Assembly (NCBI RefSeq): GCF_003574675.1
Contig: NZ_QOAZ01000016.1
Coordinates: forward strand, 1 to 64,000
Reading direction: 5' to 3'
Source of the DNA: Azohydromonas sediminis
GTDB lineage: Bacteria > Pseudomonadota > Gammaproteobacteria > Burkholderiales > Burkholderiaceae_C
Length of the DNA: 64,000 nucleotides
Shown: positions 53,936-63,342 of the stretch, piece by piece
Numbering within the stretch: position 1 is the first letter of the stretch
Layout of the letters: every line of letters begins with the position of its first letter
The notes under the pieces: model-generated
The model's input: the letters and a program-made list of their open reading frames with translations, nothing else
Told to the model about the DNA's origin: nothing
Database searches by the model: none
Made by a program: the position numbers and the translations under genes

Positions 53936-54565
53936 ATGCCGCGCGTGGAGCGCAACCTGACGAGCGAAATCGCCGCCGCCGCCGCGAGGCTGGTGGTCGA
54001 CGAGGGCATGGAGTACGGCGCGGCCAAGCGCAAGGCCGCGCGCGCGCTGGCTGCGCGCGCGGTGCGCAGCGCCGAGCTGCCGAGCAACGACGAGGTCGAG
54101 GACCAGGTGCGCGAGTACCTCGCGCTGTTCCACGCCGACACGCAACCCGCCGAGCTCGCGGCGCTGCGCCGGCACGCGCTGCCGTGGATGCAGCGCCTGG
54201 CCGCGTTCCGCCCGCACCTGGCCGGTGCGGCCTGGCGCGGCACCGCGACGCGGCTGTCGAGCCTGCACCTGGACCTGTTCTGCGACGACCCGAAGGCCGC
54301 CGAGATCGCGCTGATCAACCTCGGCATCGACTACGACGTGGCCAGCGCGCCCGGTGGCGCACGCGGCGAGCCGGTGCTGGTGCTCAGCGTGGCCAGCCGC
54401 TGCGCCGAGCTCGGCGAGACAGTGACGCTGCACCTGCACGTGCGCGACCTCGACGACTTGCGCGGGGCGCTCAAGCCCGACGCGCGCGGGCGCACGCTGC
54501 GCGGCGACCTCACGGCGCTGCGGCGCCTGCTCGACGGCGGCGCCGACGCGCCGCCACCGGCGTGA
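53936..54565 (+). CDS. Conserved hypothetical protein between mtgA and tlpA
   Basis: I do not recognise a named family for this 209-residue soluble protein. It has a lysine/arginine-rich helical N-terminus (EYGAAKRKAARALAARAV), a middle helical part and a mixed C-terminal half with LHLDLFCDDPKAAEIALINL and VTLHLHVRDLDDLRGAL. No membrane segment or signal is visible. It is translationally coupled to the thioredoxin-like gene by GTGA. A regulatory or nucleotidyltransferase-like role has been attached to similar genes, but the sequence does not show it. Confidence 0.75.
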   Translation: MPRVERNLTSEIAAAAARLVVDEGMEYGAAKRKAARALAARAVRSAELPSNDEVEDQVREYLALFHADTQPAELAALRRHALPWMQRLAAFRPHLAGAAWRGTATRLSSLHLDLFCDDPKAAEIALINLGIDYDVASAPGGARGEPVLVLSVASRCAELGETVTLHLHVRDLDDLRGALKPDARGRTLRGDLTALRRLLDGGADAPPPA

Positions 54566-55080
54566 AGCGGCGCACCGCCCTCGCGGTGGGCGTCGGCGCC
54601 GTGGCCGCCGCCGCCGGCCTCGGCGGCGCGCTGTGGCGGCAGTCGCGCACGTCCGGGGCGCCGGCCGCGGCGCTGTGGCCGCTGCAGTTCGACCGTCCCG
54701 ACGGCGGCCGGCTCGTGATGGCCGAGTTCCGCGGCCGGCCGCTGGTGCTGAACTTCTGGGCCACCTGGTGCCCGCCGTGCGTCAAGGAGATGCCCGAGCT
54801 GGACCGCTTCCACCGTGACTTCGCCGCGCGCGGCTGGCAGGTCGTCGGGCTGGCGATCGACGGGCCGACGCCGGTGCGCGAGTTCCTGCAGCGCGTCCCG
54901 GTGGGCTTCCCGATCGGGCTGGCCGGCTTCGGCGGCACCGAGCTCGGCCGCGAGCTGGGCAACGTGAGCGGTGCGCTGCCGTTCACGGTGCTGATCGGCA
55001 GCGACGGGCGCGTCGCGCACCGCAAGCTCGGCGAGACGAGCTACGCCGAGCTGGCCGGCTGGGCCCGCGCGCTGCGCTGA
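54562..55080 (+). CDS. tlpA: TlpA-type thiol-disulfide oxidoreductase
   Basis: This 172-residue membrane-anchored thioredoxin-fold protein has an N-terminal anchor or twin-arginine-like signal (KRRTALAVGVGAVAAAAGLG) and the redox site NFWATWCPPCVKEMPEL near residue 70. The cis-proline region is LPFTVLIGSDG near residue 137. It would keep periplasmic cysteines reduced, for example in cytochrome c or oxidase maturation. The GTG at 54562 overlaps the stop of the preceding gene. Confidence 0.9.
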   Translation: MKRRTALAVGVGAVAAAAGLGGALWRQSRTSGAPAAALWPLQFDRPDGGRLVMAEFRGRPLVLNFWATWCPPCVKEMPELDRFHRDFAARGWQVVGLAIDGPTPVREFLQRVPVGFPIGLAGFGGTELGRELGNVSGALPFTVLIGSDGRVAHRKLGETSYAELAGWARALR

Positions 55081-55323
55081 TCGCGCGCCAGCGCCGAATT
55101 TCTTTCATCTGCTCGCTAACGGCACCGAAAAAGCGTACATTGCGCCCCTCGCGGTTGCCGCCAGCCCGATTCGCTGGCCGCAGCCGCCTCCCCGGGACAG
55201 GATGCCGGCTTGGCGCAATCGCGCATCAGCAGCCGCCCGTTTGGCCGCAGTAGGCGGCAGAAAATGCAAGAAGCCGGCCTGCCACTGGCGGCACGAGGTC
55301 CGGCGGTCATGAGGGATGCCACG

Positions 55324-55791
55324 ATGGATTTGCGCAAGCTCAAGACGCTGATCGACCTCGTCTCGGAGTCGAACATTTCCGAGCTCGAGATCACCGAGGC
55401 CGACGGCAAGGTGCGCATCGTCAAGGCCGACGCGCGCGCCGCGGCCGCAGTGCCGATCGCGGCGGCCGTGCCGGCGATACCGACCGTGGTGCCCGCACCA
55501 GTGGCCGCCGCGCCCGCCGCGGCACCGGCGGCGGCGCCCGAACCGGCAGCGCCCACCGGCCACGTCGTCAAGTCGCCGATGGTCGGCACCTTCTACCGTG
55601 CGTCGAGCCCGGGCGCCAAGCCGATGGTCGAGGTGGGCCAGGAAGTCACCGAAGGCCAGCCGCTGTGCATCATCGAGGCGATGAAGATCATGAACGAGAT
55701 CGAGGCCGACAAGGCCGGCACGGTCACGCGCATCCTGGTCGAGAACGGCCAGGCGGTCGAGTTCGGCCAGCCGCTGTTCGTCATCGAGTGA
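55324..55791 (+). CDS. accB: Acetyl-CoA carboxylase biotin carboxyl carrier protein
   Basis: This 155-residue carrier has an N-terminal dimer segment [16 protein letters not shown], an alanine/proline linker (residues about 40-80) and the biotinyl domain with the modified lysine in [15 protein letters not shown] near residue 121. With AccC it performs the biotin half-reaction of fatty-acid synthesis. The 243 bases after tlpA, where many relatives carry aroQ, hold no gene here; they probably contain the accBC promoter, with a -10-like TACATT at 55136, but no clear -35. The ATG at 55324 is chosen by homology. Confidence 0.95.
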   Translation: MDLRKLKTLIDLVSESNISELEITEADGKVRIVKADARAAAAVPIAAAVPAIPTVVPAPVAAAPAAAPAAAPEPAAPTGHVVKSPMVGTFYRASSPGAKPMVEVGQEVTEGQPLCIIEAMKIMNEIEADKAGTVTRILVENGQAVEFGQPLFVIE

Positions 55792-55892
55792 ACGCGGCGA
55801 CGAAAGTCGAACGCGCAACGCGGGCCGGCGCGGCGGCGCGGCCGGCGCCGCCCCAGCGCGCCGCCCGCTGAGGGCCATCGAACCGAGGCACC

Positions 55893-57242
55893 ATGTTCAA
55901 GAAGATTCTGATCGCCAACCGTGGCGAGATCGCGCTGCGGATCCAGCGCGCCTGCCGCGAGATGGGCATCAAGTCGGTCGTCGTCTACTCCGAGGCCGAC
56001 CGCGAAGCCAAGTACGTCAAGCTTGCCGACGAGGCGGTGTGCATCGGCCCGGCGCCGTCGGCGCAGAGCTACCTCAACATGCCGGCGATCATCTCGACGG
56101 CCGAGGTCACCGACGCCGAGGCGATCCACCCCGGCTACGGCTTCCTCAGCGAGAACGCCGACTTCGCCGAGCGCGTCGAGCAAAGCGGCTTCACCTTCAT
56201 CGGCCCGCCGCCGGCGGCGATCCGCATGATGGGCGACAAGGTCTCGGCCAAGCAGGCGATGATCCGCGCCGGCGTGCCGTGCGTGCCCGGCTCCGAGGGC
56301 GCGCTGCCCGAGGACCCGAAGGAGATCGTGCGCATCGCGCGCTCGATCGGCTACCCGGTGATCATCAAGGCCGCCGGCGGCGGCGGCGGCCGCGGCATGC
56401 GCGTCGTGCACACCGAAGCGGCGCTGCTCAATGCGGTGCAGATGACGCGCAGCGAGGCCGGCGCGGCGTTCGGCAACCCGCAGGTCTACATGGAGAAGTT
56501 CCTGCAGAACCCGCGACACATCGAGATCCAGGTGCTGGCCGACGCGCACCGCAACGCCGTGTGGCTCGGCGAGCGCGACTGCTCGATGCAGCGCCGGCAC
56601 CAGAAGATCATCGAGGAGGCGCCGGCGCCGGGCATTCCGCGGCGCATCATCGAGCGCATCGGCGACCGCTGCGCCGCCGCGTGCAAGAGGATCGGCTACC
56701 GCGGCGCCGGCACCTTCGAGTTCCTGTACGAGAACGGCGAGTTCTACTTCATCGAGATGAACACCCGCGTGCAGGTCGAGCACCCGGTGACCGAGATGGT
56801 GACCGGCATCGACATCGTGCAGCAGCAGATCCGCATCGCCGCCGGCGAGAAGCTGCCGTTCACGCAGCGCCAGATCCAGATGCGCGGCCATGCGATCGAG
56901 TGCCGTATCAACGCCGAGGACCCGTACACCTTCGTGCCGTCGCCCGGTCGCATCACGATGTGGCACGCGCCCGGTGGGCCCGGCGTGCGCGTCGACTCGC
57001 ACATCTACACCAACTACTTCGTGCCGCCGAACTACGACTCGATGGTCGGCAAGATCATCGTCCAAGGCGACACGCGCGAGCAGGCGCTCGCGCGCATGCG
57101 CACCGCGCTGATGGAAACGCTCGTCGAGGGCATCCAGACCAACATCGCGCTGCACCGCGAGCTGATGGTCGACGCCAAGTTCGTCGAGGGCGGCACCAGC
57201 ATCCACTACCTCGAGGGCTGGCTCGGCCAGCACAAGCGGTGA
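55893..57242 (+). CDS. accC: Acetyl-CoA carboxylase biotin carboxylase subunit
   Basis: This 449-residue ATP-grasp enzyme carboxylates the biotin of AccB. It starts [20 protein letters not shown]. It has the glycine loop [14 protein letters not shown] near residue 160, [20 protein letters not shown] near residue 228, and the catalytic [20 protein letters not shown] near residue 286. The length is exactly that of the family. It lies 101 bases after accB, and prmA follows at 47 bases. Confidence 0.97.
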   Translation: MFKKILIANRGEIALRIQRACREMGIKSVVVYSEADREAKYVKLADEAVCIGPAPSAQSYLNMPAIISTAEVTDAEAIHPGYGFLSENADFAERVEQSGFTFIGPPPAAIRMMGDKVSAKQAMIRAGVPCVPGSEGALPEDPKEIVRIARSIGYPVIIKAAGGGGGRGMRVVHTEAALLNAVQMTRSEAGAAFGNPQVYMEKFLQNPRHIEIQVLADAHRNAVWLGERDCSMQRRHQKIIEEAPAPGIPRRIIERIGDRCAAACKRIGYRGAGTFEFLYENGEFYFIEMNTRVQVEHPVTEMVTGIDIVQQQIRIAAGEKLPFTQRQIQMRGHAIECRINAEDPYTFVPSPGRITMWHAPGGPGVRVDSHIYTNYFVPPNYDSMVGKIIVQGDTREQALARMRTALMETLVEGIQTNIALHRELMVDAKFVEGGTSIHYLEGWLGQHKR

Positions 57243-57289
57243 GCCGGCCCGCGCATCGCGCGGCCGGCACGCGCTAGCTGGGGCGCACC

Positions 57290-58192
57290 GTGCACGAACT
57301 CGTGCTGCAGGCGCCGCAGCCGCTCGTCGAGGCGCTGGCCGACGCGCTGCTCGGCGAACTCGACGCGCTGTCGGTGTCGGTCGAGGACGCCGACGCCGGC
57401 AGCGAGCACGAGCGGCCGCTGTTCGGAGAGCCCGGCCTGCCGCCGCCACCGGCGGCCTGGCCGCACTCGACGCTGCGCGCACTGTTCGCGAGCGAAGCGC
57501 AGGCCACCGACGCGGCGACGCTGCTGGCCGCGCACGAGGACACGCGCGACGTGCGGGTGCTCGCGATCGCGCCGGTGCCCGAGGCCGACTGGGTGCGTCA
57601 GACGCAGGCGCAGTTCGCGCCGGTCGAGATCACACCGGCGTTTTGGATCGTGCCGAGCTGGCACGCGCCGCCACCGCAGGCCGAGCGCATGATCCGCCTC
57701 GACCCCGGCCAAGCGTTCGGCACCGGCACGCACGCGACGACGCGCATGTGCTTGCGCTGGATCGCGACGCAGCCGCCGGCGCGCCGCGCGCGCTGGCGGC
57801 GCGTGCTCGACTACGGCTGCGGCTCGGGCATCCTGGCCATCGCAGCGGCGCTGCACGGCGCCCGCGACGTCGACGCCGTCGACATCGACGCGGCGGCAGT
57901 CGAGGCCACGCGCGCCAACGCCGCGGCCAACGGTGTCACCGTCCGCGCGGGGCCACCCGAGCTCGCGCAGGGCCGCTACGCGCTGGTGCTGGCCAACATC
58001 CTCGCGCAGCCGCTCAAGCTGCTCGCGCCGCTGCTGGCCGGCCACGCCGACGCCGGCGGCGACCTCGTGCTCGCCGGCATCCTCGAGCGCCAGGCCGATG
58101 AGCTGCGCGCCGCCTATGCGGCGTGGTGCGCCCTCGACGTCGTCGATCGCGACGAGGGCTGGGTGTTGATGCACGCCGCTTTTGCCGGCTGA
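57290..58192 (+). CDS. prmA: Ribosomal protein L11 methyltransferase
   Basis: This 300-residue SAM-dependent enzyme trimethylates ribosomal protein L11. It has the PrmA-specific FGTGTHATTRMCL near residue 144, the SAM motif VLDYGCGSGILAIAA near residue 174 and the NxxxxP-like ANILAQPLKLLAP near residue 235. It starts at a GTG (57290) with GGGGC upstream; no ATG fits the conserved N-terminus HELVLQAP. Position after accC is conserved in this group. Confidence 0.94.
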   Translation: MHELVLQAPQPLVEALADALLGELDALSVSVEDADAGSEHERPLFGEPGLPPPPAAWPHSTLRALFASEAQATDAATLLAAHEDTRDVRVLAIAPVPEADWVRQTQAQFAPVEITPAFWIVPSWHAPPPQAERMIRLDPGQAFGTGTHATTRMCLRWIATQPPARRARWRRVLDYGCGSGILAIAAALHGARDVDAVDIDAAAVEATRANAAANGVTVRAGPPELAQGRYALVLANILAQPLKLLAPLLAGHADAGGDLVLAGILERQADELRAAYAAWCALDVVDRDEGWVLMHAAFAG

Positions 58193-58305
58193 TTCGGCGC
58201 AGCCGTCGACGAGGCGCATGGCATCATGCAGCGCATGCCCCTGCTGCCCGTCGGTTGCCTCGCGCCCGTGCGCCGCGCGACGACGCCGCGCTGCGGCGCG
58301 CGGCC

Positions 58306-59895
58306 ATGACGCTCGCCGCCCGCTGCCCGTCGTGCCGCACGGCGTTTCGCGTCGTGCAGGACCAGCTCAAGGTGTCCAACGGCTGGGTGCGCTGCGGACG
58401 CTGCGCGGCCGTTTTCAACGCCAACGAGACGCTGTTCGAGCTCGAAGCGCGTGCGCCGGCCGCCGCGCCGTCCCCACCGCCCGCGCCGCCAGCAGCACCG
58501 CCGACGCCAGCCGTCGCCGTCGTGCCCGGCACGCCGATCACCGCATCCGGCGGCCTGGCGGCCGCGGCGACGACCCCCGAAGAGAGCGTTGCCTTCGACC
58601 ACGACAGCGCGTGGAACGAACCGCTGCCGACGCCGCGGCTGTCCGTCGACGAATTGCACGCCGCGCTGTTCGGCCCGATGCCGAAGGGCACCGCGGCGCC
58701 GACTGCCGAGCCGAGTGCCGAGCCGAGTGCCGAGCCGAGTGCCGAGCCGAGTGCCGAGCCGACTGCCGAGCCGACTGCCGAGCCGACTGCCGAGCCGACT
58801 GCTGAACCGATCGCTGAACCGATCGCTGAAGCGATTGCAGAACCGGTCGCAGAGTCCAGCGCGGAGCCAATCGGTGAACCGATCGGCGAGCCGGTCCTCG
58901 AGGCCGCGCAGCAAGCCCTCCCGGAACCCACGGCGCAGCCGTTTGCCGAGTGGACGGCGACCGCCGACGCTCGCCCCGCGAAAGAAGCGTCGCCGCCGCC
59001 GGTCGAAGCGGCGCTGGCGTTCGATGTCGAAGCCTCCGAACCGGAGCTCCAAGGGCCCGGCCCCGCGCCCGACGCCGAGCCCGAGGCGACGGACGCCGAC
59101 GGCGGCGCGCCCCGCCAGTCGGCGGGCGACGTCGTCGCACACGCCGATGTCGCTGGATCCGAAGGCGCCTGCGCCGCGGCCGTGACGACGGCGCTGGAGC
59201 CAGCGCGATCCGAGCCGCCGGCACCAGGCACCCCGGAGGCCGGCGAGACGCCCGCCGAGACTCCTGCCGAGACTCCTGCCGAGACTCCTGCCGAGACTCC
59301 TGCCGAGACTCCTGCCGAGACTCCTGCCGAGACTCCTGCCGAGACTCCTGCCGAGACGCCCACCGAGACGCCCGCCGAAGCGCCCGCCTTCGTGCGCGAG
59401 GCCGAGCGCGCGGCGCGCTGGCGCGCGCCCGAGGTGCGCGCGGCGCTGGCGGCCGCGGCGCTGCTGCTGACAGGAGCGACGGTGCTGCAGGGCACGCGCG
59501 CCTTTCACGAACCGATCGCTCACCAGTGGCCCGCGGCGCGCACGTGGCTCGAGCCGCTGTGCCGCATCTCCGGCTGCGACGACGGGCCAAGGCGGCGCAT
59601 CGCCGGCCTGAGCGTCGAGAGCAGTTCGCTCGTCAAGGTCGACGACGGCGGGCATGCGATGCGGCTTTCGCTGGTGCTGCGCAACCGCGATCGCCAGCCG
59701 CTGGTGCTGCCGGCGATCGAGCTCACGCTCACCGACGTCTACGGCGGCATCGTCGCGCGCAAGGTGTTCGAGCCGCGTGAGCTCGGCGCGCGCGTCGCCA
59801 GCCTCGACGCCGGCGCCGAAATCTCGCTGCAGGCCGTGCTCGACACCGGCGAGCCGCGCGTCGTCGGCTACACGATCGAGATCTTCTACCCCTGA
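58306..59895 (+). CDS. DUF3426 zinc-ribbon membrane protein with tandem AEP and ETPA repeats
   Basis: This 529-residue protein has an N-terminal MJ0042-type zinc ribbon (CPSCRTAFRV and VRCGRCAAVFNA, residues about 7-45). A long alanine/proline/glutamate-rich cytosolic linker holds two DNA tandem-repeat tracts. One membrane helix (AALAAAALLLTGATVL, near 388) and a periplasmic DUF3426 domain (PLCRISGCDD, then RNRDRQPLVLPAIELTLTD) follow. Its function is unknown. The linker length is presumably variable through repeat slippage in whole codons (12 bases, four residues), so frame is preserved. The ATG at 58306 opens the zinc ribbon. It follows prmA by 113 bases. Confidence 0.88.
   Translation: MTLAARCPSCRTAFRVVQDQLKVSNGWVRCGRCAAVFNANETLFELEARAPAAAPSPPPAPPAAPPTPAVAVVPGTPITASGGLAAAATTPEESVAFDHDSAWNEPLPTPRLSVDELHAALFGPMPKGTAAPTAEPSAEPSAEPSAEPSAEPTAEPTAEPTAEPTAEPIAEPIAEAIAEPVAESSAEPIGEPIGEPVLEAAQQALPEPTAQPFAEWTATADARPAKEASPPPVEAALAFDVEASEPELQGPGPAPDAEPEATDADGGAPRQSAGDVVAHADVAGSEGACAAAVTTALEPARSEPPAPGTPEAGETPAETPAETPAETPAETPAETPAETPAETPAETPAETPTETPAEAPAFVREAERAARWRAPEVRAALAAAALLLTGATVLQGTRAFHEPIAHQWPAARTWLEPLCRISGCDDGPRRRIAGLSVESSSLVKVDDGGHAMRLSLVLRNRDRQPLVLPAIELTLTDVYGGIVARKVFEPRELGARVASLDAGAEISLQAVLDTGEPRVVGYTIEIFYP
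58705..58896 (+). repeat. 12-bp tandem repeats encoding AEPS/AEPT/AEPI
   Basis: Four copies of GCCGAGCCGAGT (58705-58752) are followed by four of GCCGAGCCGACT (58753-58800), then two of GCTGAACCGATC and further decayed units to about 58896. Each unit is four codons, so changes in copy number keep the DUF3426 reading frame. The gradient from identical to diverged copies suggests recent expansion at the left side. Confidence 0.95.
59257..59352 (+). repeat. Eight identical 12-bp tandem repeats encoding ETPA
   Basis: GAGACTCCTGCC occurs eight times in a row without a mismatch, flanked by variant units that use GAGACGCCC. The repeat codons (ACT, CCT) are unusual in this GC-rich genome, whereas the flanking variants use ACG and CCC. 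This points to recent amplification of one variant unit. Confidence 0.95.
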
Positions 59896-59931
59896 GCGGC
59901 CGCTGTCGCCGCTGCCGAAACCGGAGTTGTC

Positions 59932-60837
59932 ATGCCCGCGCTGATCTGTGGCTCGCTCGCCTTCGACACCATCACGAACTTGCACGGCCGCTTCGCGCAG
60001 CAGATCCTGCCCGAGCAGGTGCACATCCTCAACGTCTCGTTCCTGGTGCCGACGCTGCGGCGCGAGTACGGCGGCTGCGCGGGCAACATCGCCTACACGC
60101 TGGCGCAGCTCGGCGGCGAGCCCGTCGTGATGGCTGCGCTCGGCAGCGACGGCAGCGACTACCTCGCCCGGCTGAAGGCACTCGGTATCGATACCTCGTG
60201 CGTGCGCGTCGAGCCCGACCACTACACGGCGCAGGCGATCATCATCACCGACGAGGACAACAACCAGATCACCGCCTTCCACCCCGGCGCGATGGCGCAG
60301 GCCCACCTGACGCCGGTGCCCGCGCGCGACGACCTGAAGATCGGCATCATCGCCCCCGACGGGCGCGACGCGATGCTGCAGCACGCCGAGCAGATGCACG
60401 CTGCGGGCATTCCGTTCGTGTTCGACCCCGGCCAGGGGCTGCCGATGTTCGACGGCGCCGAGCTGCGCCGCTTCGTCGAGCGCGCGACGTGGGTCGCCGT
60501 CAACGACTACGAGGCGCGCATGCTGTGCGAGCGCACCGGCGTCGACCTCGCCGGCCTGTCGCGTTCGCACCTGCAGGGCGTGATCGTCACGCTCGGTGCC
60601 GACGGCTGCGAGCTGTGGATCCAGGGCGAGCGCACACACGTCCCAGGCGTGCCGGCCCGCGAGGTCGTCGATCCGACGGGCTGCGGCGACGCGTTCCGCG
60701 GCGCGCTGCTGTACGGCCTCGAGCGCGGCTGGCCACTGGCGCGCTGCGTCGAGCTCGGCAACCGCATCGGCGCGCTGAAGATCGCGTGCCGCGGCGGCCA
60801 GAACCACCGCCTCGACCGTGCGATGTTGCCGCTGTGA
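59932..60837 (+). CDS. PfkB-family carbohydrate/nucleoside kinase (adenosine-kinase-like)
   Basis: This 301-residue ribokinase-fold enzyme has GSLAFDTI near residue 7, GGCAGNIAYTLAQLGGEP near residue 46 for substrate binding and DPTGCGDAFRGALLYG near residue 243 with the catalytic aspartate. The family includes ribokinase and adenosine kinase; the GGCAGNIAYTLA pattern fits sugar or nucleoside substrates, and adenosine has been proposed for similar proteobacterial proteins. Substrate is not decided here. It starts 36 bases after the DUF3426 gene. Confidence 0.87.
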   Translation: MPALICGSLAFDTITNLHGRFAQQILPEQVHILNVSFLVPTLRREYGGCAGNIAYTLAQLGGEPVVMAALGSDGSDYLARLKALGIDTSCVRVEPDHYTAQAIIITDEDNNQITAFHPGAMAQAHLTPVPARDDLKIGIIAPDGRDAMLQHAEQMHAAGIPFVFDPGQGLPMFDGAELRRFVERATWVAVNDYEARMLCERTGVDLAGLSRSHLQGVIVTLGADGCELWIQGERTHVPGVPAREVVDPTGCGDAFRGALLYGLERGWPLARCVELGNRIGALKIACRGGQNHRLDRAMLPL

Positions 60838-60887
60838 CGCGAGCGCAGCGCCTTCAGTCGCGATCCGCCCCGGCCGATAGCGCAGGC

Positions 60888-61241
60888 ATGATGAGTGCTG
60901 AAACGCTGATATGGGCCACTGCGGCGGCGGTGGGATCGGGCCTGCTCGCAGGCGTGGGTGTCGGTGTCTGGGCGCGGCGCCAGATCACGGCACTGCGCAC
61001 GCAGATCGAACACAGCGAAGCGGCCCGCACGGCAGCCGTCGAGCGCTCGCGCCAGGCGCGCCAGCAGATCGCACAGCTGCAGGAAGAGCTCGCTGCAGCC
61101 AAGGCGGAACTCGGCAAGCGCAAGAGCGAACCGTCGCGTCGCGACGAGGTCGCGCGCCGGCTCGACGAAGAGCCGACGATGGTGCTGCCGCGACGCGAAC
61201 TGCCGTCCACCGGCTTTGCCGACACGATGCCGCTGGCCTGA
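60888..61241 (+). CDS. Small membrane-anchored coiled-coil protein
   Basis: This 117-residue protein starts [18 protein letters not shown] with one membrane helix (residues about 7-28). A coiled-coil follows ([19 protein letters not shown] and [16 protein letters not shown]), then a tail with [19 protein letters not shown]. No family function is known. Two adjacent ATGs at 60888 and 60891 are possible. It follows the kinase gene by 50 bases and converges on the histone H1-like gene. Confidence 0.7.
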   Translation: MMSAETLIWATAAAVGSGLLAGVGVGVWARRQITALRTQIEHSEAARTAAVERSRQARQQIAQLQEELAAAKAELGKRKSEPSRRDEVARRLDEEPTMVLPRRELPSTGFADTMPLA

Positions 61242-61295
61242 GCGCGACAGACGCAGCGGGATCCCGAACACGCCGCGCGGCCAGACCGCGCCAAC

Positions 61296-61322
61296 AAAAA
61301 GACCCGGCCAGAGGGCCGGGTC
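61296..61322 (-). terminator. Intrinsic terminator of the histone H1-like gene
   Basis: On the minus strand the perfect 9-base stem GACCCGGCC/GGCCGGGTC with a 4-base loop is followed by TTTTT. It lies 20 bases beyond the stop codon of the H1-like gene, the classic form of a Rho-independent terminator. Confidence 0.9.
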
Positions 61323-61342
61323 CGTCGCAGAGGCCTGACGGC

Positions 61343-61732
61343 TTACGGCTTGTTCCCGGTCGGGAACGGCCAGGCCGCCGCAGGGCTCAACGTCGTCTTT
61401 GCCGCAGGCGCCGGCGCAGGGGCAGGCTTGGCCGGGGCCTTCTTCGCGGCCGCCTTCTTGGCCGGGGCCTTCTTCGAGGCCGCCTTTTTCGCGGGGGCCT
61501 TCTTCGCCGCCGCCTTCTTCGCCGGGGCCTTCTTCGCGGCGACCTTCTTGGCCGGGGCCTTCTTCGCGGCCGCCTTCTTGGCCGGCGCGGCCTTCTTCAT
61601 CGCCGGCTTCTTCGCCGGAGCCTTCTTGGCCGGGGCCTTCTTCGCGGCCACCTTCTTGGCCGGGGCCTTCTTCGCGGCCGCCTTCTTCGCGGGGGCCTTC
61701 TTGGCCGTGGCGGCCTTCTTCGCAGTTGCCAT
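61343..61732 (-). CDS. Histone H1-like lysine/alanine-rich DNA-binding protein
   Basis: This 129-residue protein is made of repeated KKAPAKKA-type units from residue 4 to about 105, followed by a short [11 protein letters not shown] tail. It resembles the C-terminal domain of eukaryotic histone H1 and bacterial AlgP/Hc-like proteins that bind DNA nonspecifically and help compact the nucleoid. AAGGAG stands just before the ATG at 61732. The gene has its own terminator. The roughly 210 bases upstream, before the nrdB stop, should hold its promoter; nothing distinctive was seen there. Confidence 0.9.
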   Translation of the reverse strand: MATAKKAATAKKAPAKKAAAKKAPAKKVAAKKAPAKKAPAKKPAMKKAAPAKKAAAKKAPAKKVAAKKAPAKKAAAKKAPAKKAASKKAPAKKAAAKKAPAKPAPAPAPAAKTTLSPAAAWPFPTGNKP

Positions 61733-61942
61733 TTCGATCTCCTTGATCAAGTTGCGAAAGCTCCGCACCCACATGCGGCGCGGAATTCACCTACGGGCTT
61801 CATCGGCGCCGTCCTGCTCGCGCCGCCGACCCGTTGCGGTGAACGGGGTTGCGGGCCACGCCGGCCACTTCTTCGATGGCCGTGCGTCACCCGCAGGTCT
61901 TGATCTCTCACCGGCAGCGAAGCGCAGCCCCTGGGCCGCGCC

Positions 61943-63181
61943 TCACTCCCACGACAGCGCGCCGCCCGTCTGGTACTCGATGACGCGCGTCTCGAAAAAG
62001 TTGCGCTCCTTCTTCAGGTCGATCATCTCGCTCATCCACGGGAACGGGTTTTCCTCGTTCGGGAAGAGCTCCTCCAGGCCGATCTGCGTCGCGCGCCGGT
62101 TGGCGATGTAGCGCAGGTAGCCCTTGAACATCGATGCATTGAGACCGAGCACGCCGCGCGGCATCGTGTCCTCGGCGTAGCGGTACTCGAGGTCGACCGC
62201 CTTCAGGAACAGGGCCTTGATCTCGGCCTTGAACTGCGGCGTCCACAGGTGCGGGTTCTCGAGCTTGATCGCGTTGATCAGGTCGATGCCGAAGTTGCAG
62301 TGCATCGACTCGTCGCGCAGGATGTACTGGTACTGCTCGGCCGCGCCGGTCATCTTGTTCTGCCGCCCCAGCGCGAGGATCTGCGTGAAGCCGACGTAGA
62401 AGAACAGCCCCTCCATCAGGCACGCGAACACGATCAGGCTCTTGAGCAGCGTCTGGTCGGCCTCGGGGGTGCCGGTGCGGAAGTTCGGGTCCATGATCGC
62501 GTCGATGAACGGGATCAGGAACTCGTCCTTGTCGCGGATCGACGGGATCTCGTGGTAGGCGTTGAAGATCTCGCTCTCGTCGAGCCCCAGCGACTCGACG
62601 ATGTACTGGTAGGCGTGCGTGTGGATCGCCTCCTCGAACGCCTGGCGCAGCAGGAACTGCCGGCATTCGGGCGCCGTGATGTGGCGGTACGTGCCCAGCA
62701 CGATGTTGTTGGCCGCCAGCGAGTCGGCCGTGACGAAGAAGCCGAGGTTGCGCTTGACGATGCGGCGCTCGTCCTCGGTCAGGCCGTTCGGATCCTTCCA
62801 CGTCGCGATGTCGCGCGACATGTTGATCTCCTGCGGCATCCAGTGGTTCGCGCAGGTGGCGAGGTACTTCTCCCACGCCCACTTGTACTTGAACGGCACC
62901 AGCTGGTTGACGTCGGTCTGGCCGTTGATGATGCGCTTGTCGGCGACGTTGACGCGGCGCTGGCTCGCGGCCTGCGCGCTCGGCGCCTTGGGCATCACCG
63001 GCATTGCCGCCGGCGCCGCGGCAGGCCGCGCCGCGACGGCCGAGGCCAGCGCGGGCATCGGCATCGACGAGGGAGACAGCAGGGGTGACGGGGTCACGGG
63101 CCGCGCGTCGCGAGGCAGGTTCGGCGCAGCGGGGTTCGCGGTTGTCGAGGTAGGGCGAACGTCGTCTTCCCAGACCAGCAT
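61943..63181 (-). CDS. nrdB: Ribonucleoside-diphosphate reductase subunit beta, class Ia
   Basis: This 412-residue subunit holds the diiron-tyrosyl radical cofactor. Ligands and radical tyrosine fall in [11 protein letters not shown] (the EAIHTHAY spacing puts Tyr seven residues after Glu, as in E. coli E115/Y122), EGLFFYVGF and DESMHCNF. It has an extra N-terminal alanine/proline-rich segment of about 60 residues before [20 protein letters not shown], common in Burkholderiales. The ATG at 63181 begins [14 protein letters not shown]. It follows nrdA by 161 bases on the same strand. Confidence 0.95.
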   Translation of the reverse strand: MLVWEDDVRPTSTTANPAAPNLPRDARPVTPSPLLSPSSMPMPALASAVAARPAAAPAAMPVMPKAPSAQAASQRRVNVADKRIINGQTDVNQLVPFKYKWAWEKYLATCANHWMPQEINMSRDIATWKDPNGLTEDERRIVKRNLGFFVTADSLAANNIVLGTYRHITAPECRQFLLRQAFEEAIHTHAYQYIVESLGLDESEIFNAYHEIPSIRDKDEFLIPFIDAIMDPNFRTGTPEADQTLLKSLIVFACLMEGLFFYVGFTQILALGRQNKMTGAAEQYQYILRDESMHCNFGIDLINAIKLENPHLWTPQFKAEIKALFLKAVDLEYRYAEDTMPRGVLGLNASMFKGYLRYIANRRATQIGLEELFPNEENPFPWMSEMIDLKKERNFFETRVIEYQTGGALSWE

Positions 63182-63342
63182 GTTGTGTACGTCCTGTGGC
63201 GTTGAATTATCGGAGTGTTGCGTGCGAACACCAAGCACTTCTTGACATCGACGACCCGAAGTTGTTGCGGTCGCGCATCGACGCAGCGACGAGCGAAGCC
63301 AGCGCTCGATCGCTGCATCGTCGATGACTCATGCGCTCGACC

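Noticed and set aside
55081-55323. Possible N-terminal extension of accB from 55210
   Set aside because: The added residues are not conserved in AccB, and [12 protein letters not shown] at 55324 is the standard start.
58705-59352. Regular short repeats that might suggest CRISPR
   Set aside because: The 12-base units are directly tandem without spacers and translate in frame within the DUF3426 gene; no cas genes are near.
61343-61732. Repetitive GGCC/TTCTT pattern on the + strand read as a glycine/alanine/phenylalanine-rich protein
   Set aside because: The minus strand gives the known KAPAKKA histone H1-like protein with ribosome site and terminator; the + strand frame is its complement.
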